From Pseudopedobacter sp045629485 (GTDB lineage: Bacteria > Bacteroidota > Bacteroidia > Sphingobacteriales > Sphingobacteriaceae), in contig JAZQRF010000156.1 of NCBI GenBank assembly GCA_045629485.1, forward strand, positions 1 to 10,525: 10,525 bases of DNA, in the 5' to 3' direction. Below, piece by piece: positions 1 through 6,799 of this stretch (the stretch's first letter is position 1; the number at the start of each line of letters is the position of its first letter). Under the pieces are notes generated by a model, which was given only the letters and a program-made list of their open reading frames with translations, made no database searches and had not been told where the DNA came from. The position numbers and the translations under genes are program-made.

Positions 1-2
1 TT

Positions 3-128
3 ATTCCTTACCTTCCCTTTAAGCTTGTTTATTTTGAAGAATTTGAAACCAGAGCAGAAGCAATTAAAAGAGAGAGATACTTTAAAACAGCCGCTGGAAG
101 AAGATTCTTAAAAGGGAGATTAGTTTAG
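3..128 (+). CDS. GIY-YIG family protein, C-terminal fragment (5' end outside window)
   Basis: An open frame runs from the left edge to a TAG at 126-128 and encodes about 41 residues. The peptide contains KLVYFEEFETRAEAIKRE, then a YFKT segment and GRRFLK. This is the characteristic C-terminal half of small bacterial GIY-YIG domain proteins (UPF0213/YhbQ-like), where the conserved Glu of the EAIKRE helix binds the metal. The GIY and YIG strands would lie upstream and cannot be checked. Such proteins are usually 80-100 residues, so about half the gene is visible. Family members resemble the UvrC nuclease domain, but most have no proven role. The cut is made by the window edge, and nothing suggests a pseudogene. 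Identification rests on recalled family patterns over a short stretch. Confidence 0.8.
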   Translation: MPYLPFKLVYFEEFETRAEAIKRERYFKTAAGRRFLKGRLV

Positions 129-135
129 TTCAACG

Positions 136-151
136 TTTATCCCGGAATAAA
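136..151. repeat. Imperfect 16-bp palindrome upstream of the SDR gene
   Basis: The sequence TTTATCCCGGAATAAA matches its own reverse complement at 14 of 16 positions, the mismatch falling symmetrically at positions 6 and 11. It lies 8 bp past the stop of the GIY-YIG gene and about 90 bp before the SDR start. It could be an operator or part of a weak hairpin, but no T-run follows, so it is not an intrinsic terminator. A dyad of this size can arise by chance in AT-rich DNA. Confidence 0.25.
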
Positions 152-242
152 ATCCTAACCTTAATTTGGTTACAACTATCCTCAATTCGGATACATGTCC
201 CGCAGGCTTATTGTAGAGATTTGTTGTATAAAATTAATAATT

Positions 243-1016
243 ATGCAAACAGATGAAAAGAAAGTAGCACTTGTATCAGGAGCGAATACGGGTGTAGGTT
301 ATGAAATAGCAAAAGCCCTTGCGGCTAACGGCTATACCGTATATGTAGGGTCCCGCAATCTGGAGAAAGGCGAAGCTGCCGCTGCCAAAATCAGTGAAAA
401 GGCAAAAGCCATTCAGTTAGATATTACAGACACCGATTCCATCGATGCTGCAGTAAAGCTGATAGAAAGTGAATTTGGGTATCTTACCTTATTAGTGAAT
501 AACGCCGCTATTTCGCATGCAGGAAAACCCGGACGCACCATGGAGGAAATCCTTGGAGCGCAATTTCCCAGCGTTGCATCGATAAAAGAGATGCGTACTG
601 TTTGGGACACGAATGTATTTGGAACGCTGGCAGTGACGCAGGCTTTTTTACCTTTATTACGAAATGCAAAGTCCGCTCGCATTGTAACTGTTTCAAGCGC
701 ATTGGGTTCTCTTACAGCCAACTCAGACCCCGCAAACCCTTACCGTAAGTCATTCGATGCTGTTTATGGTGCTTCCAAAACTGCGCTCAATGGTGTTTTC
801 CTGTCTCTAGCGATAGAATTAGAGGGATCCGGTATCAAGGTAAATTTAGTAAGTCCGGGTTTTACCGCAACGGCACTCAATAATTTTCAGGGTACCGACA
901 CCGTAGAAGAAGGTTCTCTAGAACCAATACGGGTAGCATTGGCAGAAGATATCCCTTCGGGTCTTTTTACAGGGCCAGAGAATTTCACAGGTCCGGACAA
1001 TATCGTTCCGTGGTAA
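243..1016 (+). CDS. Short-chain dehydrogenase/reductase (SDR) family oxidoreductase
   Basis: This is a 257-residue classical SDR: a single Rossmann domain, cytoplasmic, with no signal peptide. Visible motifs, counted from the chosen Met, are the cofactor glycine motif G13-x3-G17-x-G19 (SGANTGVG), R38 after the second beta strand (suggesting NADP(H) over NAD(H)), D60, NNAA at 86-89, catalytic N124, S151/S152, and Y175 with K179 in YGASK. The complete catalytic tetrad implies an active enzyme. The substrate cannot be read from sequence; relatives reduce varied carbonyls or oxidise alcohols. An in-frame ATG at 195 would add 16 residues (MSRRLIVEICC...) with no family counterpart, so 243 is preferred; no clear Shine-Dalgarno precedes either. 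A terminator follows, then an AraC regulator in the same direction that may control this gene. Confidence 0.93.
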   Translation: MQTDEKKVALVSGANTGVGYEIAKALAANGYTVYVGSRNLEKGEAAAAKISEKAKAIQLDITDTDSIDAAVKLIESEFGYLTLLVNNAAISHAGKPGRTMEEILGAQFPSVASIKEMRTVWDTNVFGTLAVTQAFLPLLRNAKSARIVTVSSALGSLTANSDPANPYRKSFDAVYGASKTALNGVFLSLAIELEGSGIKVNLVSPGFTATALNNFQGTDTVEEGSLEPIRVALAEDIPSGLFTGPENFTGPDNIVPW

Positions 1017-1033
1017 TACCAAACCTGATAAAG

Positions 1034-1069
1034 AAACCTGTGGCACCAGCATTGTCATAGGTTTTTTTT
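1034..1069 (+). terminator. Rho-independent terminator after the SDR gene
   Basis: AAACCTGTG at 1034-1042 pairs with CATAGGTTT at 1056-1064, giving a 9-bp stem with one G-U wobble and a 13-nt loop. A run of eight T residues (1062-1069) overlaps the 3' arm. It starts 17 bp after the SDR stop codon, the expected place. It implies that the downstream AraC gene has its own promoter or depends on read-through. Confidence 0.8.
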
Positions 1070-1160
1070 AAATTTATAGAATGAACTTTGTGGGTGCCGC
1101 AGACAAGAAAATAGGGAAGGGCTCATTCAGGTATTTGTTACTCATGAAAAATATATTCTG

Positions 1161-2078
1161 ATGAAAAAGAAGGAGAGTAATCTCGTAAGGTTTATATCTA
1201 TAGCCGAGAGTCATAAGGCTTTTGGTTTGCCTAAACCACAACATCCATTAATAAGCCTGGTACATTTTGATGAAAGTAACCCTTTCCATGCTGATATGGC
1301 TCCTATCTATGATGTGTTGGATTTCTATAAAATCACTTTCATTACAAAAAACAGCGGAAAATTAAAATATGGCCGCGAATATTATGATTTTAATGAAGGG
1401 AGTATGTTATTTCTGGCACCCAACCAATTAGTGGGAACCACAGAATACAGCCGAAATACTCACGCCTACATATTACTGATACATCCCGATTTCTTTCTTG
1501 GTTATCCGCTGGCAAAAAAGATTAAGGAATATGATTACTTTTCTTATGCAGTTAATGAAGCCCTTCACCTGTCCGATCAGGAGAAGGACACCATGCTGTC
1601 TGTTTACACCAGTATGAGCCTGGAACTCAACAACCGGCTGGACGAATTTAGCCAGGAAGTAATGGTTGCCCATATAGAGCTGCTGTTAAGTTACGTTAAT
1701 AGGTTTTACAAACGTCAATTCATTACCCGCAGGGCTGTAAATAATGATATTCTTCAAAAAATAGAAGCGTTGGTAGATTCTTATTACAACAGTCAGCAAT
1801 CATTACATACAGGAGTACCTACGGTACAATTTTTATCGGATAATTTAAATGTTTCGCCGGGCTATCTAAGTGATTTGCTCCGGTCACTTATCGGGGTAGG
1901 GGCACAGCAGTATATCCATTTGAAACTTGTAGACAAAGCAAAAGAAAAGCTTTCGACAACCGATTTGTCCATCAGTGAAATCGCATACGAGTTGGGCTTC
2001 GAACATTCGCAAAGTTTCAGTCGCTTATTCAAAATGAAAACTGGAATATCTCCTGTACAATTTAGATCTTCCTTCTAA
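1161..2078 (+). CDS. AraC-family transcriptional regulator
   Basis: The product has 305 residues and no membrane segment. Residues of about 15-110 look like the cupin-type sensing domain of one-component AraC regulators; its segment FNEGSMLFLAPNQLVG fits a small beta barrel. Residues of about 215-303 form the two-helix-turn-helix AraC domain. The first HTH lies near 221-243 (VQFLSDNLNVSPGYLSDLLR). The second, near 269-292, carries the family signature LSISEIAYELGFEHSQSFSR followed by LFKMKTGISPVQFR. The protein binds DNA and probably a small ligand, which the sequence does not reveal. In Bacteroidota this architecture often sits beside an SDR gene, so the upstream SDR is the likeliest target; the glycosidase operon downstream is a less likely one. 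PUL regulators of the SusR or hybrid two-component type look different. Confidence 0.95.
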   Translation: MKKKESNLVRFISIAESHKAFGLPKPQHPLISLVHFDESNPFHADMAPIYDVLDFYKITFITKNSGKLKYGREYYDFNEGSMLFLAPNQLVGTTEYSRNTHAYILLIHPDFFLGYPLAKKIKEYDYFSYAVNEALHLSDQEKDTMLSVYTSMSLELNNRLDEFSQEVMVAHIELLLSYVNRFYKRQFITRRAVNNDILQKIEALVDSYYNSQQSLHTGVPTVQFLSDNLNVSPGYLSDLLRSLIGVGAQQYIHLKLVDKAKEKLSTTDLSISEIAYELGFEHSQSFSRLFKMKTGISPVQFRSSF

Positions 2079-2295
2079 TGTTCATTTGATGCGCCGTTCT
2101 TAAACACCCCAATACTCAAATCAATCTTTTCTTCAGCTCCTAGAAATTAACCGTATTACCTGCTGCTAACCAGTTCCTTAATTTTTGTTCCGGCGCTTAT
2201 AAATATGATTCCTGACCTTTGTCCATAAGAACCTTAAACCGGAAGATTATTTTACTGCTCAGGATCTCCTAACAAAAGCAAATGCCGTATCTTAG

Positions 2296-2311
2296 AATTA
2301 ATAATTAAATA
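2296..2311 (+). repeat. 16-bp direct repeat, copy 1
   Basis: AATTAATAATTAAATA is identical to the copy at 2403-2418, 107 bp away start to start. Each copy contains the palindrome TTAAT-A-ATTAA, and ATCCT follows both, after 4 bp here and 1 bp in the other. A shorter 12-bp version (AATTAATAATTA) occurs at 232-243, ending on the A of the SDR start codon. It could be a regulator site or simply low-complexity leader DNA. Confidence 0.5.
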
Positions 2312-2336
2312 GTCCATCCTTTTGTCGGCTTTATCC

Positions 2337-2368
2337 ATTTTAATAAAAGTGATTTTAAGATAGTTTTA
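2337..2368 (+). promoter_or_regulatory. Weak candidate Bacteroidota-type promoter for the glycosidase operon
   Basis: TAGTTTTA at 2361-2368 matches the Bacteroidota -7 consensus TAnnTTTG at all but the last fixed base. A T-rich ATTT lies 20 bp upstream, where the -33 TTTG would be expected, and matches poorly. It would give a leader of roughly 50 nt before the GH95 start. The matches are weak enough to be chance in AT-rich DNA. Confidence 0.2.
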
Positions 2369-2402
2369 CTTCACCATTATCAACCATTAAATAGCGCACT
2401 GC

Positions 2403-2418
2403 AATTAATAATTAAATA
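2403..2418 (+). repeat. 16-bp direct repeat, copy 2
   Basis: This is the second copy of AATTAATAATTAAATA, ending 7 bp before the GH95 start codon. Its position would place it in the leader just before the start, where AT-rich, unstructured sequence favours translation initiation in Bacteroidota. That gives a non-regulatory explanation for this copy, but not for the copy at 2296-2311. Confidence 0.5.
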
Positions 2419-2425
2419 TATCCTG

Positions 2426-4762
2426 ATGATAAAAAAGTATCTTCTTTTCCTTTTCGTATGCTGTTTTTTAGCGATGTATGCTGCCGCACAACAAAAACCA
2501 TTAAAATTATGGTACCAGCAACCTGCAAAAATATGGGAAGAAACCCTGCCCCTGGGTAATGGCAGGTTGGGAATGACTCCTGATGGAGGCGTTTCAAAAG
2601 AAAAAATCGTATTAAATGATATTACTTTATGGTCTGGAAGTCCGCAGGATGCGAATAATTACGAAGCCCATAAAAGCCTGCCCAAAATAAGGCAATTAAT
2701 ATTAGAAGGGAAGAATGATGAGGCTCAGGCACTGGTAAACAGGGATTTTGTTTGTAAAGGCCCGGGTTCCGGAGGGGCACAGTGGGGAAAGTTCCAGGTG
2801 TTAGGAGAGCTGGCCATCGCATTTACCTATAAGGATGTAAAATCTGGCGAGCCAAATGTTGAGCATTATCAAAGAGAGCTGTCTTTGGACAGTGCTTTGG
2901 CAAACTGTACTTACCGGGTAAATGGAGTGAATTATAAAAGAGAATATTTTACCAGTTTTGATGATGATGTCAGCATCATCAGGATAACGGCAGACCGACC
3001 GGGGCAGCTTAACTGCCAGATTTCATTGAGTCGCCCGGAGCGATTTGAGGTGAAGACTGAGGGAACAGAACTGCAAATGTATGGCCAGCTGGATAACGGT
3101 ATTGATGGAAAAGGAATGCAGTATTTAACCAGGGTAAGTGCCAAATTAAAAGGTGGAACACTAAGTACCAGCAATAATTCTTTAACGGTTAAGGATGCCA
3201 CAGAGATGATTATTTTTGTTTCTGCCGCAACAGATTTTCGTGGTTTTGCTTTTAGGGATAAAACAAAGCAGCTGCTTGCTTCTGCTGTTAAAAAGCCCTA
3301 CGACACGCAAAGAGCAAAACACATCACCAACTACAGGAAATTATTTAGCAGGTTAAGTATAGATTTGGGAGAAGGGCCGTCATCAACCCTTCCAACAGAT
3401 CAAAGGCTAAACTCCTTTTATCAGAACTATAGAGATGACAACTCATTGGCAGCATTATTTTACCAGTATGGAAGGTATTTAAGTATCAGCAGCACCAGGG
3501 TTGGACTGCTTCCGCCAAACCTCCAGGGCTTGTGGGCACACCAGATCAATACCCCATGGAACGGAGATTACCACCTGGACGTAAATGTGCAGATGAACCA
3601 CTGGCCGGTTGAAGTCTCTAATCTTTCTGAATTAAATTTACCATTGGCAGAACTGGTAAGAAGCCTGGTGGTGCCGGGAGAAAGAACAGCAAAGGCCTAT
3701 TATAATGCCAGAGGCTGGATAGCACATGTGATTACCAATGTATGGGGATTTACCGAGCCGGGAGAGAGCGCTTCCTGGGGAGCGGCCAATGCAGGCTCGG
3801 GCTGGCTATGCAATAATCTTTGGGAGCACTATGCTTATACGAAAGATAAAAAGTATTTACGAAGCATTTACCCGGTGCTTAGAGGGTCGGCCCAGTTCTA
3901 CAGCGATGCCCTGATCAAAGATCCAAAAACCGGGTGGCTCGTAACCTCTCCATCTGTTTCGCCTGAAAATACTTTTTACCTCCCTAACGGTAACACCGCC
4001 AGCATATCAATGGGGCCAACGATAGATAACCAGATTGTAAGAGAGCTGTTTACCAATATCATTACAGCATCAGAGATTTTAAATACAGACAAGGACTTTA
4101 GGGAGGAGCTGCGTGAAAAACTAAAATCTGTTCCTCCAATAGGGCAAATCAGCAAAGACGGTCGTATCATGGAATGGCTGGAAGATTATGAAGAAACAGA
4201 TCCTCAGCACAGGCATATTTCCCATTTGTATGGCCTGTATCCGGCCTCTTTAATCACGCCTACTGCAACTCCAGAGTTGGCAGCAGCAGCAAAAAAAACA
4301 CTGGAAGTACGGGGAGATGATGGCCCCAGCTGGACTATTGCTTACAAATTATTATTCTGGGCGAGATTACATGATGGAAACCGGGCATTTAAACTCTTTA
4401 AAGAATTATTAAAGCCAACCTTGAGAACGGATATTAATTATGGCGCCGGTGGAGGTGTTTATCCTAATTTGCTGTCTGCGGGACCTCCTTTCCAGATCGA
4501 TGGGAATTTTGGAGCAGCAGCTGGAATAGCCGAAATGTTATTGCAAAGCCACGATGGGTTTATAGACCTGCTTCCTTCTATTCCTGATGCCTGGAAAAAT
4601 TATGGGGAAATAAAAGGTCTTAAAGCCAAAGGAAATTTCACTGTGGATATGGCCTGGAAAGATGGAAAAATCACCACCTATAAAATATCATCTCCGAAAA
4701 TGACCAAGGTAAAAGTAAAGGTTAACGGAGAAATGAAAGAAATCCTTACGTCTAAAATTTAG
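2426..4762 (+). CDS. GH95 alpha-L-fucosidase / alpha-L-galactosidase, secreted
   Basis: The 778-residue product has a Sec signal peptide (KK, hydrophobic core, probable cut after A21). It then shows the GH95 layout: an N-terminal beta domain of about residues 28-260 (starting KLWYQQPAKIWEETLPLGNG), a helical (alpha/alpha)6 barrel to about 680, and a C-terminal beta domain. GH95 enzymes invert and release terminal alpha-1,2-L-fucose or, in some members, alpha-L-galactose. From recalled alignment to Bifidobacterium AfcA, the general acid is E514 in SPSVSPEN, the base-partner Asp is D692 in FQIDGNFG, and the catalytic Asn is N387 in LDVNVQMNHW. The AfcA residue N421 appears to be D385 here. H383 would match AfcA H419, which contacts the fucose-binding end. 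Length and motifs indicate an intact gene that leads the operon. Confidence 0.95.
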   Translation: MIKKYLLFLFVCCFLAMYAAAQQKPLKLWYQQPAKIWEETLPLGNGRLGMTPDGGVSKEKIVLNDITLWSGSPQDANNYEAHKSLPKIRQLILEGKNDEAQALVNRDFVCKGPGSGGAQWGKFQVLGELAIAFTYKDVKSGEPNVEHYQRELSLDSALANCTYRVNGVNYKREYFTSFDDDVSIIRITADRPGQLNCQISLSRPERFEVKTEGTELQMYGQLDNGIDGKGMQYLTRVSAKLKGGTLSTSNNSLTVKDATEMIIFVSAATDFRGFAFRDKTKQLLASAVKKPYDTQRAKHITNYRKLFSRLSIDLGEGPSSTLPTDQRLNSFYQNYRDDNSLAALFYQYGRYLSISSTRVGLLPPNLQGLWAHQINTPWNGDYHLDVNVQMNHWPVEVSNLSELNLPLAELVRSLVVPGERTAKAYYNARGWIAHVITNVWGFTEPGESASWGAANAGSGWLCNNLWEHYAYTKDKKYLRSIYPVLRGSAQFYSDALIKDPKTGWLVTSPSVSPENTFYLPNGNTASISMGPTIDNQIVRELFTNIITASEILNTDKDFREELREKLKSVPPIGQISKDGRIMEWLEDYEETDPQHRHISHLYGLYPASLITPTATPELAAAAKKTLEVRGDDGPSWTIAYKLLFWARLHDGNRAFKLFKELLKPTLRTDINYGAGGGVYPNLLSAGPPFQIDGNFGAAAGIAEMLLQSHDGFIDLLPSIPDAWKNYGEIKGLKAKGNFTVDMAWKDGKITTYKISSPKMTKVKVKVNGEMKEILTSKI

Positions 4763-4774
4763 CAGACAAAAAGC

Positions 4775-6757
4775 ATGAGATTCGTATTTAAAAAAGCGGC
4801 TGTATTATTACTTCTATTATATGTTTTGGCGATGCATTGCACAACAGCTGCAGAGGTTAAAAATTACTTGTTAAAGTCACCTGATCATAATTTGCAGGTT
4901 AAAATAGCGGTAAACGATAGCATCACCTATACTGTATCGTATAAAAACTCAGAAGTTATATTACCATCTGCGATAGCGCTGATTTTAGAAGACAGGACCC
5001 TGGGACTTGGCGCTATAGTGAAAAGCACAAAAACAAAAACTGTTAAGGAGGAATTGAGACCTGTTTACGGTAAATTTTCCAGTATCAGGAATGATTATAA
5101 CGAACTTATTCTTAACCTGTCAGGTAATTATGCTGTTGTGTGGCGGGCTTATGATGAAGGAATTGCCTATCGTTTTATTACCACGATAAAAGATTCTGTA
5201 AAGGTGATTAATGAACGGGCAGATTTTAATTTGGCGGGATCACCGTCGGCTATTTTTCCCGAAACCGATAACCTCACCACATGGGAAATGCCTTATGTAA
5301 ATTATCCCGCAAAGGACGCAATTACTGAAGGAAAAACGGCAATAACTCCGGCCTTGTTCTCCCATCATTCGGGCATGCGAATAATTATTGCCGAATCAGA
5401 TGTTTTGGATTATCCAGGCATGTACATCAGGAAGAAAGGCGATAACATGACAGGTGTTTGGGCAAATTATGCATCAAAATCCGTTTTAGGAAGCTGGGGA
5501 GATTTTGTTTCTGTAGTAAAGGAAAGGGCAAATTTCATCGCGAAAACCGAAGGTAAAAGAGCATTTCCCTGGCGAATAGTAATGGCAACCGATGATGATA
5601 AAAGTTTGCTGACCAATGAATTGGTCTATAAACTCGCAGGACCACAGCAAATAAAAGAGGTATCCTGGATTAAGCCCGGGAAAGCAGCATGGGAATGGTG
5701 GCATGATGCGATGCTGCCTGGCGCAGCCATTCCTTCGGGTATGGATAACAGGAATACGGCTTTGTATAAACATTATGTAGATTTTGCTGCCGAGTATAAT
5801 CTCGAATACCTTATGATTGATGCAGGATGGTCTAATAACCATGATATGCAAAAGGTCAATCCGAAAGTAAACATCGAAGAAGTTATCAGTCATGCAGCAT
5901 CTAAAAATGTAGGAGTTTTTTTATGGTGCGTGGCCACGACTTTAATGGCTAATCTCGATGAAAACCTTGATTTTATTCAGTCATTAGGAGCAAAAGGCCT
6001 AAAGGTTGATTTTATAGACCGTGATGATCAGGAGGCCATTACCTGGTTTGAGATTATTGCTAAAGCCGCAGCAAAAAGAAAATTGATGGTGAATTTCCAT
6101 GGTTGCAGCAAGCCAACTGGCTTACAGAAGGCCTATCCTAATATTGTTAATTATGAAGCGGTAAGAGGTGCCGAAAGTGCAAAATGGGACTATACCATTC
6201 ATCCGGATCATCAATTGACTATCCCTTTTATCAGAATGCTTGCGGGCCCTTTAGATTATACGCCTGGCTCTATGAGGAATGTTTCCAAGGAGAAATTTAA
6301 GCCGGTAGATCCTGGTTTGCCTTCCACTATGGGAACAAGAACTCATGAATTGGCGATGTTTGTAATTTATGACCAGGCATTTGCGATGCTCTGCGATTCT
6401 CCTGAGGAATACAGGAAGTATCCGGATATTATGAAATTCTTAGCCGCAGTGCCTACCACTTTTGAAGATACAAAAGTGCTGGATGCAAAAGTAGCAGAAT
6501 ATGCGATGATGGCTAAGAAAAAAGGAGAGAGCTGGTTTGTTGGAGCCATGACGAATTGGGAGTCGAGGGAGTTGACACTGGACCTTTCTTTTTTACCTGA
6601 AGGAAAGACCTATACTGCCGAAATTTATACCGATACTGCCGATTCAAATATCGATGCATCGCAATACAAACACCAGACTATTCAGGTGAACAACCAGTTT
6701 AAAACTAAGCTTACCTTGGCAAAAGGCGGAGGCGCAGTACTATATATACATCCCTAA
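4775..6757 (+). CDS. GH97 retaining glycosidase, probable alpha-galactosidase, secreted
   Basis: The 660-residue product starts with a signal peptide (two Lys, then a Leu-rich core, probable cut after A26). The GH97 N-terminal beta domain spans about 30-290, the TIM barrel about 300-560 (starting near PGKAAWEWWHD), and a beta-sandwich tail ends the protein. GH97 contains inverting SusB-type alpha-glucosidases using Glu bases and retaining enzymes using an Asp nucleophile. Here D412 in LKVDFIDRDDQ and E461 in NYEAVRGAE match the retaining nucleophile and acid/base of the BT1871 type. That points to alpha-galactosidase, possibly with beta-L-arabinopyranosidase activity as in BT3664. GH97 enzymes also use calcium. 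The gene starts 12 bp after GH95, indicating co-transcription. C22 in LAMHC does not make a proper lipobox, so a periplasmic enzyme is favoured over a lipoprotein. Confidence 0.93.
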   Translation: MRFVFKKAAVLLLLLYVLAMHCTTAAEVKNYLLKSPDHNLQVKIAVNDSITYTVSYKNSEVILPSAIALILEDRTLGLGAIVKSTKTKTVKEELRPVYGKFSSIRNDYNELILNLSGNYAVVWRAYDEGIAYRFITTIKDSVKVINERADFNLAGSPSAIFPETDNLTTWEMPYVNYPAKDAITEGKTAITPALFSHHSGMRIIIAESDVLDYPGMYIRKKGDNMTGVWANYASKSVLGSWGDFVSVVKERANFIAKTEGKRAFPWRIVMATDDDKSLLTNELVYKLAGPQQIKEVSWIKPGKAAWEWWHDAMLPGAAIPSGMDNRNTALYKHYVDFAAEYNLEYLMIDAGWSNNHDMQKVNPKVNIEEVISHAASKNVGVFLWCVATTLMANLDENLDFIQSLGAKGLKVDFIDRDDQEAITWFEIIAKAAAKRKLMVNFHGCSKPTGLQKAYPNIVNYEAVRGAESAKWDYTIHPDHQLTIPFIRMLAGPLDYTPGSMRNVSKEKFKPVDPGLPSTMGTRTHELAMFVIYDQAFAMLCDSPEEYRKYPDIMKFLAAVPTTFEDTKVLDAKVAEYAMMAKKKGESWFVGAMTNWESRELTLDLSFLPEGKTYTAEIYTDTADSNIDASQYKHQTIQVNNQFKTKLTLAKGGGAVLYIHP

Positions 6758-6799
6758 TCAGGAAATTTAAATAAAATATTAACCGAAGAATCAACGTAT

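Larger units (their letters stand above)
2079..2425. other. Gene-free, AT-rich intergenic region before the glycosidase operon
   Basis: These 347 bp separate the AraC gene from the glycosidase operon. I found no open frame with coding character on either strand, no tRNA, and no hairpin followed by T-runs that would end the AraC transcript. The region holds two copies of a 16-bp direct repeat and a weak promoter-like element, listed separately. As the only long gap before five tightly packed genes, it is the natural place for the operon's promoter and operator. Confidence 0.7.

Noticed and set aside
195..242. Upstream in-frame ATG extending the SDR by 16 residues
   Set aside because: The added residues have no counterpart in SDR proteins, whose Rossmann fold starts a few residues before the first beta strand; ATG at 243 gives a normal length.
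1144..1161. Five-codon mini-ORF (MKNIF) whose TGA overlaps the AraC start as TGATG
   Set aside because: The geometry would suit translational coupling, but it has no visible ribosome binding site, and such tiny frames are frequent by chance in AT-rich DNA.
2184..2207. TTTG followed by TAAATATG as a promoter for the glycosidase operon
   Set aside because: The two elements are only 12 bp apart, too close for the usual -33/-7 spacing of about 19-20 bp in Bacteroidota.
2412..4170. Several 60-90-codon minus-strand frames across the GH95 gene and its leader
   Set aside because: They are antisense shadows of an intact GH95 gene with no family resemblance or independent start signals.
4832..4842. 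Possible lipobox (LAMHC) in the GH97 signal peptide
   Set aside because: His at -1 and Met at -2 do not fit a lipobox, and a normal signal peptidase I site (TAA before E27) follows.
5486..5893. 135-codon open frame on the minus strand inside the GH97 gene
   Set aside because: It is antisense to a well-supported catalytic domain, has no recognisable motif, and is rich in Ile/Cys/Phe runs typical of shadow frames.
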